The notes beneath the pieces are model-generated. The model was not told the DNA's origin and made no database searches. It saw nothing but the letters and a program-made list of their open reading frames with translations. Shown here piece by piece: positions 1 through 7,391 of a stretch of 64,000 bases of DNA. The stretch is from Rhodoferax sp. TH121 (GTDB lineage: Bacteria > Pseudomonadota > Gammaproteobacteria > Burkholderiales > Burkholderiaceae_C): assembly GCF_002251855.1 (NCBI RefSeq), contig NZ_NOXW01000018.1, forward strand, positions 124,001-188,000, given 5' to 3'. A program made the translations under genes and the position numbers. Position 1 is the stretch's first letter. Every line of letters begins with the position of its first letter.

Positions 1-29
1 TGGAGCGCCTGCTGGCGCCCAATTTGTAA
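1..29 (+). CDS. 3' end of an upstream gene (partial)
   Basis: An open frame enters the window from the left (codons from position 3) and ends with TAA at 27-29, giving a tail of about eight residues (ERLLAPNL). It is too short to identify. A GC-rich bulged inverted repeat follows directly at about 30-50 and could be part of its transcription end, although no T-run follows. Confidence 0.3.
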
Positions 30-155
30 ACACCGGCCCCCGCCGGGTGTTGGGCCAGCCCCATCTTTACCCAGCGTTACAACTCAGACACGGTGGCGAG
101 TACTGCGCTGTGTACCTTTGGCAGGCCTTGGTCGTTGTAAGGCGACCCAGGCTTG

Positions 156-175
156 AAGGGGCGATTCCGCCCCTT
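156..175 (+). promoter_or_regulatory. perfect hairpin in the leader of the glycine-zipper gene
   Basis: AAGGGGCG, loop ATTC, CGCCCCTT form a perfect 8-bp stem that ends a few bases before the ribosome binding site AAAGGAGAG (179-187) of the gene starting at 192. There is no T-run, so this is not a classical terminator. It could be a leader structure that stabilises the message or affects translation; the role is inferred only from position. Confidence 0.3.
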
Positions 176-191
176 GCCAAAGGAGAGATGT

Positions 192-995
192 ATGAGCAGT
201 GCCATGTCCTTGCCCGGCGCCGTACCGGCGGCCGGTGTGTCTAGCAACCGTTTTCTGTGGGCGTCGGTCGGCGCCTTGGGGGCGACCACGCTGGCCCTGG
301 GGGCCGCGTTGGTGCAGGTGAACTATCGCAATGCCGACGTTGCGGCGCCCGCTGTGCCGCAGCCCCCCGCAGTCGCAGCGGCGGCACAGCCAGTCCCCGA
401 GTTGCCAGCGGTCCAAGCAGCGCCCGCCAAGGTGGCTACACCTACCCCTGAAAAAGTGCAAAAAGTAGCCAAAGCGCCCGTAAAATCTGCGCAAGTAGCT
501 CCTAAAACAATAGCAAAAACACCGCCTGCCGTGGTGGAGCCTGTGGTGGCCGACAGCCTGCCTGGGCGTGACCAGTCGTGGGAACCCGTGGCTGCGGCGC
601 CCCAAGTGGCGCCCAAGCTGGTGTGCAGCAGCTGTGGCACGGTGGAAACCGTGACCCCCATCCAGCGTGAAGCGGCACCCAGTGGTGCTGGTGCGGCGGT
701 GGGGGCAGTTTTGGGTGGCGTGCTCGGCAACCAGGTGGGCGGTGGCAGTGGCAAGACCCTGGCCACCATCGCCGGCATTTTTGGCGGCGGCATTGCGGGC
801 AATGCGGTCGAGAAAAACATGAAGAAAGAAACCGTCTACCAAGTGGCCATCCGCATGGAGGACGGATCTTTGCGCCGCGTCGAGCAAAGCAGCCCGGCCG
901 CAGTCGGTGCGCGGGTGACGGTGGACGGCAACACCATCAGCCCCGCCAGCAACGCTGCGCCAGCGGCTTTGCCTGCAGCGCACAACGCCACCTGA
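192..995 (+). CDS. glycine-zipper 2TM domain membrane protein
   Basis: 267 residues if started at ATG 192, which has a strong ribosome binding site 5-8 bases upstream; an in-frame start further upstream at 153 has none. One membrane segment (about residues 22-42) anchors the protein. A long Ala/Pro/Val-rich spacer follows (43-140), then a CSSC pair (146-149) and a glycine zipper (about 164-204, GAVLGGVLGNQVGGG and GIFGGGIAGN) of the SlyB/Rick_17kDa type. Such proteins are envelope proteins of poorly defined role. Residues about 90-107 are encoded by a copy of the dispersed AGCTGCTTGCGCA repeat (460-514). It lies just upstream of mshE on the same strand, but nothing links it functionally to the pilus. 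Confidence 0.75.
   Translation: MSSAMSLPGAVPAAGVSSNRFLWASVGALGATTLALGAALVQVNYRNADVAAPAVPQPPAVAAAAQPVPELPAVQAAPAKVATPTPEKVQKVAKAPVKSAQVAPKTIAKTPPAVVEPVVADSLPGRDQSWEPVAAAPQVAPKLVCSSCGTVETVTPIQREAAPSGAGAAVGAVLGGVLGNQVGGGSGKTLATIAGIFGGGIAGNAVEKNMKKETVYQVAIRMEDGSLRRVEQSSPAAVGARVTVDGNTISPASNAAPAALPAAHNAT
460..514 (-). repeat. dispersed ~55-bp repeat (family A), in-frame copy
   Basis: Read on the minus strand the copy runs GCTATTGTTTTAGG, AGCTACTTGCGCAGATT, then GGGCGCT..GGCTAC. It matches the other copies at 11659, 19111, 25930, 35085, 39261, 41782, 47920 and 55383. It lies wholly inside the glycine-zipper coding region, in its low-complexity linker, and keeps the frame open. Confidence 0.6.
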
Positions 996-1015
996 AGGAC
1001 CTCGCGTGCTATTAT

Positions 1016-1032
1016 TTTTGCAAACCGCAAAA
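1016..1032 (+). promoter_or_regulatory. inverted repeat next to the mshE ribosome binding site
   Basis: TTTTGC, AAACC, GCAAAA is a perfect 6-bp inverted repeat. Its right arm runs into AAAAGGAA, the likely ribosome binding site for mshE (start 1043). It could be a small operator or a hairpin partly masking the site. It could also be chance in an AT-rich gap of only 47 bp. Confidence 0.25.
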
Positions 1033-1042
1033 GGAATAGCGC

Positions 1043-2812
1043 ATGAACATGGCAACGGCAGCGCCCGGTGCGACCGACGGCCCGCGCCCCCCCTCAGGTC
1101 GTCCTGAAAAACTGCGTCTGGGCGATGTGCTGGTCCAGCAACGCCTGATTTCCCAAGAGCAGCTCCAGCAAACCCTGGAGCTGCAGCGCACCACCGGCAA
1201 GAAGGTGGGGCGCTTGCTAATTGAAACAGGTGTCATCACTGAAGAGCTGCTGGCTAACGGCTTGGCACGCCAGCTTCGCATTCCCTTCGTCAACCTCAAG
1301 ACCTTCCCCTTCCGGGCGGATGTGGTCAAGTTGCTGCCTGAGTCGGCTGCGCGGCGCTTTCGGGCGCTCGTGCTGGAGGACAAGGGCGACATGCTGCTGG
1401 TGGCGCTGGGCGACCCGCTAGATCTGTTTGCCTACGACGAGCTGACCCGGCTGCTTAAGCGCAATATTGGCATTGCCGCGGTGCCCGAGAGCCAGCTGGC
1501 CCTGGCCTTTGACCGCCTGTACCGTCGCACCGAAGAAATCACGGGCCTGGCCCGCGCCCTGGAAAAAGACCTGGGCGATGCGGTGGACTTTGGCGAGCTG
1601 ACGGCCACTGTCGGCACCGAAGGGGCGCCCGTGGTGCGCCTGCTGCAGTCGCTGTTCGAAGACGCCATGCAAGTCGGCGCGTCGGACGTGCACATTGAGC
1701 CGCAAGAGGGGTTTCTGCAAATCCGCGTGCGCGTGGACGGCGTGCTGCAAACCCAGACCCAGGCCGACAAACGCATTGGCGGTGCGCTGGCCCAGCGCCT
1801 TAAGCTCATGGCGGGGCTGGATATTTCCGAGAAGCGCCTGCCGCAGGACGGCCGTTTCAGCGTGCGCCTGAAAGACAACACCATCGATGTGCGCCTCTCC
1901 ACGCTGCCCACCACCTATGGCGAGTCGGCGGTCATGCGCTTGCTCAACCAGGGGGCGGGCATGCGCCGCCTCGACAGCATTGGCATGCCACCCGACATGC
2001 TCAAGCGCTTTCGGGAGGTGCTGGCGCGCACCTCGGGCATGGTGCTGGTGACCGGCCCCACGGGCTCGGGCAAAACCACCACGCTGTACGCCGCACTGGC
2101 CGAAATCAACGCCGCCGAGCTCAAGGTTATTACCGTGGAAGACCCGGTGGAGTACCGATTGCCCGCCATTACCCAGGTGCAGGTGAACGACAAAATCGAG
2201 CTGACCTTTGCCCGCGTGCTGCGCGCCTGTCTGCGCCAGGACCCTGACGTGATCCTGGTGGGTGAAATGCGCGATGCGGAGACGGCCGAGATCGGTTTGC
2301 GTGCCGCCATCACCGGGCACCTGGTGCTCTCCACCTTGCACACGCGCGATGCCATCAGCACGCCGTTCCGTTTGCTGGACATGGGCGTGCCGCCCTTCAT
2401 GGTGGCGACTTCCCTGCAGGCGGTGATTGCCCAGCGTCTGGTGCGGGTCAACTGCTCCGAGTGTTCGGCACCCCACACGCCCACGCCACAAGAACAGTCG
2501 TGGCTGGACGCCACGCTGGAGCCTGGCACCACGCTCACGCCCAAGCGCGGACTGGGCTGCTCTGCTTGCAATGGCACGGGATACGCTGGGCGCCAGGGGG
2601 TCTACGAGCTGCTGGAGATGGACGCCGTGCTCACCCATGCTGCCTCGCATTCCGACCCCGCCAGCTTCATGCGCACCGCACGCGAGCGCATGCAAGGCCA
2701 CACCATGGCCCACCACGCGCTGGAGTTGGTGCGCCAAGGTCGTACGTCCCTGGCCGAAGCCTTGCGCATCGGTTTTGATGCGGACGACGACGAAACCACA
2801 CTGGGTAGCTGA
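1043..2812 (+). CDS. mshE: MSHA pilus extension ATPase MshE with N-terminal c-di-GMP (MshEN) domain
   Basis: 589 residues, GspE/PilB superfamily; cytoplasmic hexameric motor that powers MSHA pilus assembly. The N-terminus carries the two ~24-residue MshEN motifs that bind c-di-GMP in the family: RLGDVLVQQRLI (from residue 25) and GRLLIETGVIT (from about 56). The catalytic half has Walker A GPTGSGKT (338-345), Walker B VILVGEM, a His box (LVLSTLHT) and a CxxC...CxxC zinc knuckle (CSEC...CSAC). Gene order and the MshEN domain separate it from PilB. First gene of the msh run, 2 bp before mshG. In the first motif the usual Gly before the second hydrophobic pair appears as Gln/Arg (VQQRLI). Confidence 0.93.
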   Translation: MNMATAAPGATDGPRPPSGRPEKLRLGDVLVQQRLISQEQLQQTLELQRTTGKKVGRLLIETGVITEELLANGLARQLRIPFVNLKTFPFRADVVKLLPESAARRFRALVLEDKGDMLLVALGDPLDLFAYDELTRLLKRNIGIAAVPESQLALAFDRLYRRTEEITGLARALEKDLGDAVDFGELTATVGTEGAPVVRLLQSLFEDAMQVGASDVHIEPQEGFLQIRVRVDGVLQTQTQADKRIGGALAQRLKLMAGLDISEKRLPQDGRFSVRLKDNTIDVRLSTLPTTYGESAVMRLLNQGAGMRRLDSIGMPPDMLKRFREVLARTSGMVLVTGPTGSGKTTTLYAALAEINAAELKVITVEDPVEYRLPAITQVQVNDKIELTFARVLRACLRQDPDVILVGEMRDAETAEIGLRAAITGHLVLSTLHTRDAISTPFRLLDMGVPPFMVATSLQAVIAQRLVRVNCSECSAPHTPTPQEQSWLDATLEPGTTLTPKRGLGCSACNGTGYAGRQGVYELLEMDAVLTHAASHSDPASFMRTARERMQGHTMAHHALELVRQGRTSLAEALRIGFDADDDETTLGS

Positions 2813-2814
2813 GC

Positions 2815-4053
2815 ATGGCCCTCTACGCCTGGCGTGGCCGCAACAACCGGGGCGAGGCCGTCAACGGCCAGCTCGAAGCTATGACAGAGGGCGGCGTGGC
2901 GGACCAGCTCCTGTCCATCGGGGTCTCGCCCGTGCATATCGCACTGGCCGAGGCCAAAGAAGAAAAAACCAGCGGTTCTGCGCTGGCATGGCTCAACCGC
3001 AAACCGGTGGTGGTGGAAGACTTGCTGATCTTCTCGCGCCAGATGTACACGCTCAACAAGGCGGGGGTGCCCATCCTGCGCGCCTTTGCCGGACTGGAGG
3101 CCTCCGCCACAAAACCGGCGATGGTGGACATGCTCAAGGACATCCGCGCCAGTCTGGACCAGGGGCGCGAACTGTCGGCATCGCTGGCTCGGCATAGCGC
3201 GCTATTTGGCGGGTTCTACATCTCCATGATCCGTGTGGGCGAGATGACAGGCCGCTTGACCGAGGTGTTTCTGCGCCTGACCGAGCACATGGAGTTTGAG
3301 CGCGATGTTCGCGAGCGCATCAAGCAGGCCGTGCGCTACCCCATGTTTGTGATGATCGCCATGGTTATTGCCATCGTGATCCTGAACATCTTTGTGATTC
3401 CGGTGTTTGCCAAGGTGTTTGCGGGCTTCAACACCCAGCTTCCTCTCATCACACGTGGCCTACTCGCGTTTTCCAGCTGGATGATTGCCTGGTGGCCTTT
3501 GCTGTTGGCGCTGACAGTGGGTGCCGTGGTTGCCGTACGCGCCTACTTGCGTACCCCTGAAGGGCGCTACCGCTGGGACTCCCGCAAACTCAAGCTGCCC
3601 ATTGTGGGCGACATCATTCTCAAGGCCACCTTGGCCCGCTTTGCACGCAGCTTCGCGCTGTCCAGCCAGAGTGGGGTGCCGCTGGTGCAGGCACTCACTG
3701 TGGTGGCGCAAACGGTGGACAACGCCTTCATTGGCAGCCGTATCGAGCAGATGCGTGACGGCATCGAGCGCGGCGAGAGCATCTCCCGTTGCGCAGCGGC
3801 CACTGGGGTGTTCACGCCGGTGGTGCTGCAGATGATCAATGTGGGCGAGGAAACCGGCGAGCTGGATAACCTGCTGTTTGAAATTGCCGCCATGTACGAG
3901 CGCGACACTGACTACAACATCAAGGGCCTGTCTGCCTCGATCGAGCCGATATTGCTGGCCGTCATCGGAGTCTTGGTGCTGTTGCTGGCTTTGGGGGTGT
4001 TTTTGCCACTGTGGAACATGGGCCAGGCCGCCATGGGCCGGGGCGGCGGCTAG
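2815..4053 (+). CDS. mshG: MSHA inner-membrane platform protein MshG
   Basis: 412 residues, GspF/PilC family. It forms the polytopic inner-membrane platform that couples the MshE motor to pilin addition. Two T2SF domains are visible (about 65-190 and 270-395), each ending in the G(E/V)xTG-type motif (VGEMTGRL and VGEETGELD). Three hydrophobic spans lie near 175-198, 222-245 and 383-402. The start ATG lies 2 bp after the mshE stop, so the two are surely co-translated. Confidence 0.92.
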   Translation: MALYAWRGRNNRGEAVNGQLEAMTEGGVADQLLSIGVSPVHIALAEAKEEKTSGSALAWLNRKPVVVEDLLIFSRQMYTLNKAGVPILRAFAGLEASATKPAMVDMLKDIRASLDQGRELSASLARHSALFGGFYISMIRVGEMTGRLTEVFLRLTEHMEFERDVRERIKQAVRYPMFVMIAMVIAIVILNIFVIPVFAKVFAGFNTQLPLITRGLLAFSSWMIAWWPLLLALTVGAVVAVRAYLRTPEGRYRWDSRKLKLPIVGDIILKATLARFARSFALSSQSGVPLVQALTVVAQTVDNAFIGSRIEQMRDGIERGESISRCAAATGVFTPVVLQMINVGEETGELDNLLFEIAAMYERDTDYNIKGLSASIEPILLAVIGVLVLLLALGVFLPLWNMGQAAMGRGGG

Positions 4054-4056
4054 GCC

Positions 4057-4572
4057 GTGGCCGTATTGCGCCCCGCAGCCCAGCCCGCGCCGGTATGGAA
4101 TGCGCGCCTCACCGAATGGGGCGCGATGGTGGTGTTGGTGCTGGTCTTGGGCATGGTGTTGGCGTACCAAGCGCGTGAGTTGCGTGGTCAGGCCGAGTTG
4201 GCCCAGATCAAAGGCACCCTGGGCGCCTTGCGCACCGCGCTGGTGGTGGCTCACCTGGAGTCCAAGGTCGCCAAGGCCCGTCCAGAGGGTGGGGTTGTGG
4301 TGCCAGCACAACGCAATCCCTTTGATGCACTACAGCAGTCTCCGCCCAACTATGCCGGCCTTGCAGGCCCTGAGGCATTGGCAGTCTTGCCCGGTGGTAG
4401 CTGGGTGTTTGACCCTGTGTGCCGCTGCATTGGGTACCGCCCTACCGAGACCGCTTGGTTGCAGTCCCCAGTGGGAGCCGTGTCGATGTGGTTTCGCGTG
4501 GGCTCGACCGAAGGTCCGCTGCAGATCACGGCCCAGGAATCCTATGTCTGGATGGGGCAGCCTGTGGACTGA
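4057..4572 (+). CDS. mshF: MSHA biogenesis protein MshF-like
   Basis: 171 residues from GTG 4057, 3 bp after the mshG stop; no in-frame ATG offers a better start. One N-terminal membrane span (WGAMVVLVLVLGMVLAY, about 23-41) is followed by a soluble periplasmic domain, including a WVFDPVCRCIGYRPTE segment. Low overall similarity is normal for MshF, so the name rests mainly on position between mshG and the pilin genes, size and topology. Probable minor assembly component of the inner-membrane complex. Confidence 0.7.
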   Translation: MAVLRPAAQPAPVWNARLTEWGAMVVLVLVLGMVLAYQARELRGQAELAQIKGTLGALRTALVVAHLESKVAKARPEGGVVVPAQRNPFDALQQSPPNYAGLAGPEALAVLPGGSWVFDPVCRCIGYRPTETAWLQSPVGAVSMWFRVGSTEGPLQITAQESYVWMGQPVD

Positions 4573-4613
4573 GGTTGCGGACGGGATTGCAAACGCGACA
4601 AATACAGGGAAAT

Positions 4614-4629
4614 TGTGAGTTAACTCACA
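4614..4629 (+). promoter_or_regulatory. CRP/Vfr-type binding site before mshA
   Basis: TGTGAGTTAACTCACA is a perfect 16-bp palindrome and matches TGTGA-N6-TCACA, the core recognised by CRP and Vfr. Its centre (4621.5) is about 63 bp upstream of the start point expected from the promoter at 4650-4678, which is the spacing of class I CRP activation. It lies in the only sizeable gap (192 bp) of the first half of the msh cluster. Confidence 0.7.
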
Positions 4630-4649
4630 TACTTAGCCTGCAAACTTCA

Positions 4650-4678
4650 TCCACAACAATAGTTCATTGCCCTAGAAT
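4650..4678 (+). promoter_or_regulatory. putative sigma-70 promoter of mshA
   Basis: A -10 like TAGAAT (4673-4678) lies 17 bp after a weak -35 like TCCACA (4650-4655). A weak -35 fits dependence on an upstream activator such as the palindrome at 4614-4629. The predicted leader to the mshA start (4765) is about 80 nt. Confidence 0.45.
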
Positions 4679-4764
4679 TAATCCGTCATGCAACGATCAA
4701 GATGACGTTGGGAGCCCGGCAGGTCGCTTGGGCTGCAAGATTTTTCACACGAAAGGCGGACAAC

Positions 4765-5169
4765 ATGAAACAAGTACAACGCGGCTTTACGCTGATTGAG
4801 TTGGTGATGGTGATCGTGATTTTGGGCGTGCTGGCCGCGGTTGCGATTCCGAAGTTTGTGGATTTGAAGAGTGACGCGCAAGAGGCATCCATGAAGGGTG
4901 TTGCTGGTGCTGCTGCGTCTGCTTCCGCCATTAACTACGGTGGGTGCTCTATTTCCACAGCGGCTAGTGCGCCAGCAAAATGCAAAGTGGTCAATGATTG
5001 TGACGATATCAAAGCTGCTCTGAGTGGCGGAGTCTGGCCTACTGGGTACAGTGTGACCACTGGTACGGCCTCCACAACGAACGGGACTTCAATGACATGT
5101 ACATTGGCTCTATCCGGTTTCACCCCAACCACGCCCGTCACATTTGAAGTGATTGCTGCAGGAAACTAA
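4765..5169 (+). CDS. mshA: MSHA major pilin MshA
   Basis: 134 residues from ATG 4765, preceded by GAAAGGCGGA. The short leader MKQVQRG is cut before Phe by a prepilin peptidase, leaving a mature N-terminus FTLIELVMVIVI with the usual Glu5. The hydrophobic alpha-helix is followed by a small C-terminal domain with four Cys in the second half (GGCSI, AKCKV, NDCDD, MTCTL). It has its own promoter region, as expected for the most abundant subunit. No prepilin peptidase gene is in the window, so processing depends on one elsewhere. Confidence 0.9.
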   Translation: MKQVQRGFTLIELVMVIVILGVLAAVAIPKFVDLKSDAQEASMKGVAGAAASASAINYGGCSISTAASAPAKCKVVNDCDDIKAALSGGVWPTGYSVTTGTASTTNGTSMTCTLALSGFTPTTPVTFEVIAAGN

Positions 5170-5257
5170 TTTGGTGTAACTACTTCGTCGCTACCAGAAG
5201 CTGCGTATGTGACCAAGTGTTTGTGGCAACTCAACTATGCAACGCGAGGATTTCTTC

Positions 5258-5740
5258 ATGAAACCCTCGCGTTTTGCTTTTTATGGTGGCTTTACCCTGA
5301 TCGAGCTGGTCATGGTGTTGGTGATGCTGGGTGTGCTTGCCGTGTTCGCAGCGCCACGGGTGTTCAACCGCAATGACTTTGAGGCCCGGGGGTTTCACGA
5401 CCAGGTCTTGTCCACCCTGCGTTTTGCGCAAAAAACAGCCATCGCCCAGCGCCGCACAGTGTGTGTGGCGTTCACGTCCACCACCGTCTCACTCACCCGC
5501 GCTGCGGCAGAAGCCAGCAATGTCTGCGACCCCACCCTGCCGGTGCCCGGTCCGCGTGGCGAGCTGGTGTTGACTGCGCCCGCGAATGTGGTTTTCACGG
5601 TTGTGCCTACCGGCTTTTCGTTCGACGGGCTGGGCCAGTCGCGGCCCGCCAGTGTGGCGCCCGCAGTGCGTACCATGACGGTGGTAAACGCGGGGCGCAC
5701 CATCACCGTGGAAGAGGTGACCGGCTATGTGCATGACTAG
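5258..5740 (+). CDS. mshC: MSHA minor pilin MshC (GspH-like)
   Basis: 160 residues from ATG 5258, which has CGAGGA 7 bases upstream; an earlier in-frame ATG at 5237 is less likely. Leader MKPSRFAFYGG, then FTLIELVMVLVMLGVLAVFAAPR: a type IV pilin methylation site with Glu5. The following FHDQVLSTLRFAQKTAIAQRR helix is typical of GspH/FimT pseudopilins. Probable minor subunit of the pilus tip or initiation complex. Its 3' end overlaps mshD. Confidence 0.82.
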   Translation: MKPSRFAFYGGFTLIELVMVLVMLGVLAVFAAPRVFNRNDFEARGFHDQVLSTLRFAQKTAIAQRRTVCVAFTSTTVSLTRAAAEASNVCDPTLPVPGPRGELVLTAPANVVFTVVPTGFSFDGLGQSRPASVAPAVRTMTVVNAGRTITVEEVTGYVHD

Positions 5741-6170
5741 GCTCCGCCAGCGGGGCTTCACCCTGATTGAGTTGATCATCTTTATCGTGGTGGTCGGTGC
5801 AGGCGTGGCCGGTATTTTGTCGGTCATGGACCAGGTCGTGCGCGGCAGCGCTGACCCCATGCTCACCAAACAGGCGGCCGCCCTGGCCGACTCGGTGCTG
5901 GAAGAGGTGCTGCAAAAAGCCTATGCAGACCCTGACGGAACCAATGTAGGAGAGACGGGCCGCCCCGATTGGGACAATGTGGACGACTTCAACGGGGCGA
6001 CCCAGGCCGCGTTTGGGCTGCCACCCGAACTGGCTGGCTACACCTTGACGGTGGCCGTCATTGACGGCACGGCCACGTTGGGAGTTGCGGCGCGGCGGGT
6101 GGTGGTCACTGTCACCATCACTGCCAGGGGCGAGAGTGTGGTCTTGGCTGGCTACCGGGCGAATTACTGA
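5727..6170 (+). CDS. mshD: MSHA minor pilin MshD
   Basis: 147 residues. ATG 5727 has GAGGTG 7 bases upstream; ATG 5733 is the alternative. The gene overlaps mshC by 14 bp in another frame. It has a prepilin leader ending ...LRQRG before FTLIELIIFIVVVGAGVAGI. The next part, about QAAALADSVLEEVLQKAY, is the conserved MshD segment. Minor pilin-like subunit of the MSHA system. Confidence 0.82.
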   Translation: MCMTRLRQRGFTLIELIIFIVVVGAGVAGILSVMDQVVRGSADPMLTKQAAALADSVLEEVLQKAYADPDGTNVGETGRPDWDNVDDFNGATQAAFGLPPELAGYTLTVAVIDGTATLGVAARRVVVTVTITARGESVVLAGYRANY

Positions 6171-6172
6171 AC

Positions 6173-6994
6173 ATGCGGCAATCCTCACGTACAACACCCC
6201 TGCGCCAGCGTGGCTTCACGCTGGTGGAATTGGTCATGGTGATCGTGATCATGGGTGTGATTGGCGCGGTGGTGGCCGTGTTCATGCGCAGCCCCATAGA
6301 CGCCTATTTGGACAGCAGCCGCCGGGCCGCGCTGACGGACACGGCCGACACGGCGGTACGCCGTATGTCGCGGGATGTGCGCAAAGCCTTGCCCAACAGC
6401 GTACGCACTCCCAATCCCCAGTGCCTGGAGTTCATTCCTACCCGTACCGGAGGCCGCTACCGGACCGCCGAAACGGTGGCCGGTGACAACACCAGCCTCA
6501 ATTTTGCTGTAGCCGACACTACTTTCAATATGTTGGGCCAAAACAGCCTGTCCCCCGCAGACCAGCAAATTCAGATCGGGGACACCATTGCCGTTTACAA
6601 CCTAGGCATTGCCGGGGCCAGTGCCTATTTGGGCAACAATACTGCGGCGGTAACCGGCGTTACTGATGGAGCGGAGACCACCATTAGCATTGCTGCCAAA
6701 CAGTTTCCCCTGGAGTCGGGTAGTACACGCTTCCATGTGATTCCTCTGGAAGAACAGGTGGTGGCATATGTGTGCACGGGCGGCAACCTGCGCCGCACGG
6801 TCATCACTGGCAGCTTTGTTAGTGCCTGCCCAACAACAGGGCCGGTGTTGGCCACCAATGTGGAAAGCTGTACGTTTGTGTACAACGGCAGTGATTTGCT
6901 GCGCAATGGTCTGGTGCAGATCCAACTCAACCTCAGCTCCAACAACGAACCCGTGCGCCTGTACCACGAGGTACACGTGAACAACTCGCCATGA
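6173..6994 (+). CDS. mshO: MSHA minor pilin MshO
   Basis: 273 residues, starting 2 bp after mshD. Leader MRQSSRTTPLRQRG, then FTLVELVMVIVIMGVIGAVVAVFM. The downstream segment (AALTDTADTAVRRMSRDVRKALPNSVR) is characteristic of MshO. The large C-terminal domain is exported, with Cys in CTGG, SACPT and ESCTF. Probable structural partner of the other minor subunits; overlaps mshP by 4 bp (ATGA). Confidence 0.85.
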   Translation: MRQSSRTTPLRQRGFTLVELVMVIVIMGVIGAVVAVFMRSPIDAYLDSSRRAALTDTADTAVRRMSRDVRKALPNSVRTPNPQCLEFIPTRTGGRYRTAETVAGDNTSLNFAVADTTFNMLGQNSLSPADQQIQIGDTIAVYNLGIAGASAYLGNNTAAVTGVTDGAETTISIAAKQFPLESGSTRFHVIPLEEQVVAYVCTGGNLRRTVITGSFVSACPTTGPVLATNVESCTFVYNGSDLLRNGLVQIQLNLSSNNEPVRLYHEVHVNNSP

Positions 6995-7389
6995 CACGCC
7001 CACCCATATTCCAACAAGGTTTTGCCGCAGTAGCCGCCGTGTTTTTGGTAGTGGGGCTGGCGGCTTTGGGCGCTTTTATGCTGTCCTTTTCCAACACCCA
7101 ACAGCTCACTTCAGCGCAAGACGTGCAGGGCTCGCGGGCCTACTGGGCCGCTCGCGCGGGCTTGGGTTGGGGGCTGGCCAGCCTGAAGGCCAACCCGACG
7201 GTTTGCCCCGCACCCAACCCGCGAAATTTTGTGCTCGATGGCTTTACCGTCGAGGTCAATTGCACGTCCTCCGTGTACTCGGACGCAGGCGTTAACAACG
7301 TGCCCATTTACCGTGTGGTTTCGCGCGCCAGCCAAGGGGCGGGTGCTGCCGCAGTAGAGCGTAGTGTGTCGGCGTCTGTGGAGTTTTAA
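6991..7389 (+). CDS. mshP: MSHA biogenesis protein MshP
   Basis: 132 residues, ATG overlapping the mshO stop. A prepilin-like N-terminus is present (QQG before FAAVAAVFLVVGLAALGAFM), but the Glu5 of ordinary pilins is absent. That is the pattern of MshP/PilX/GspK-type minor subunits. The conserved RAYWAARAGLGWGLA segment follows. It probably belongs to the initiating minor-pilin complex with MshO and MshQ. Confidence 0.8.
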   Translation: MTRPPIFQQGFAAVAAVFLVVGLAALGAFMLSFSNTQQLTSAQDVQGSRAYWAARAGLGWGLASLKANPTVCPAPNPRNFVLDGFTVEVNCTSSVYSDAGVNNVPIYRVVSRASQGAGAAAVERSVSASVEF

Positions 7390-7391
7390 CG

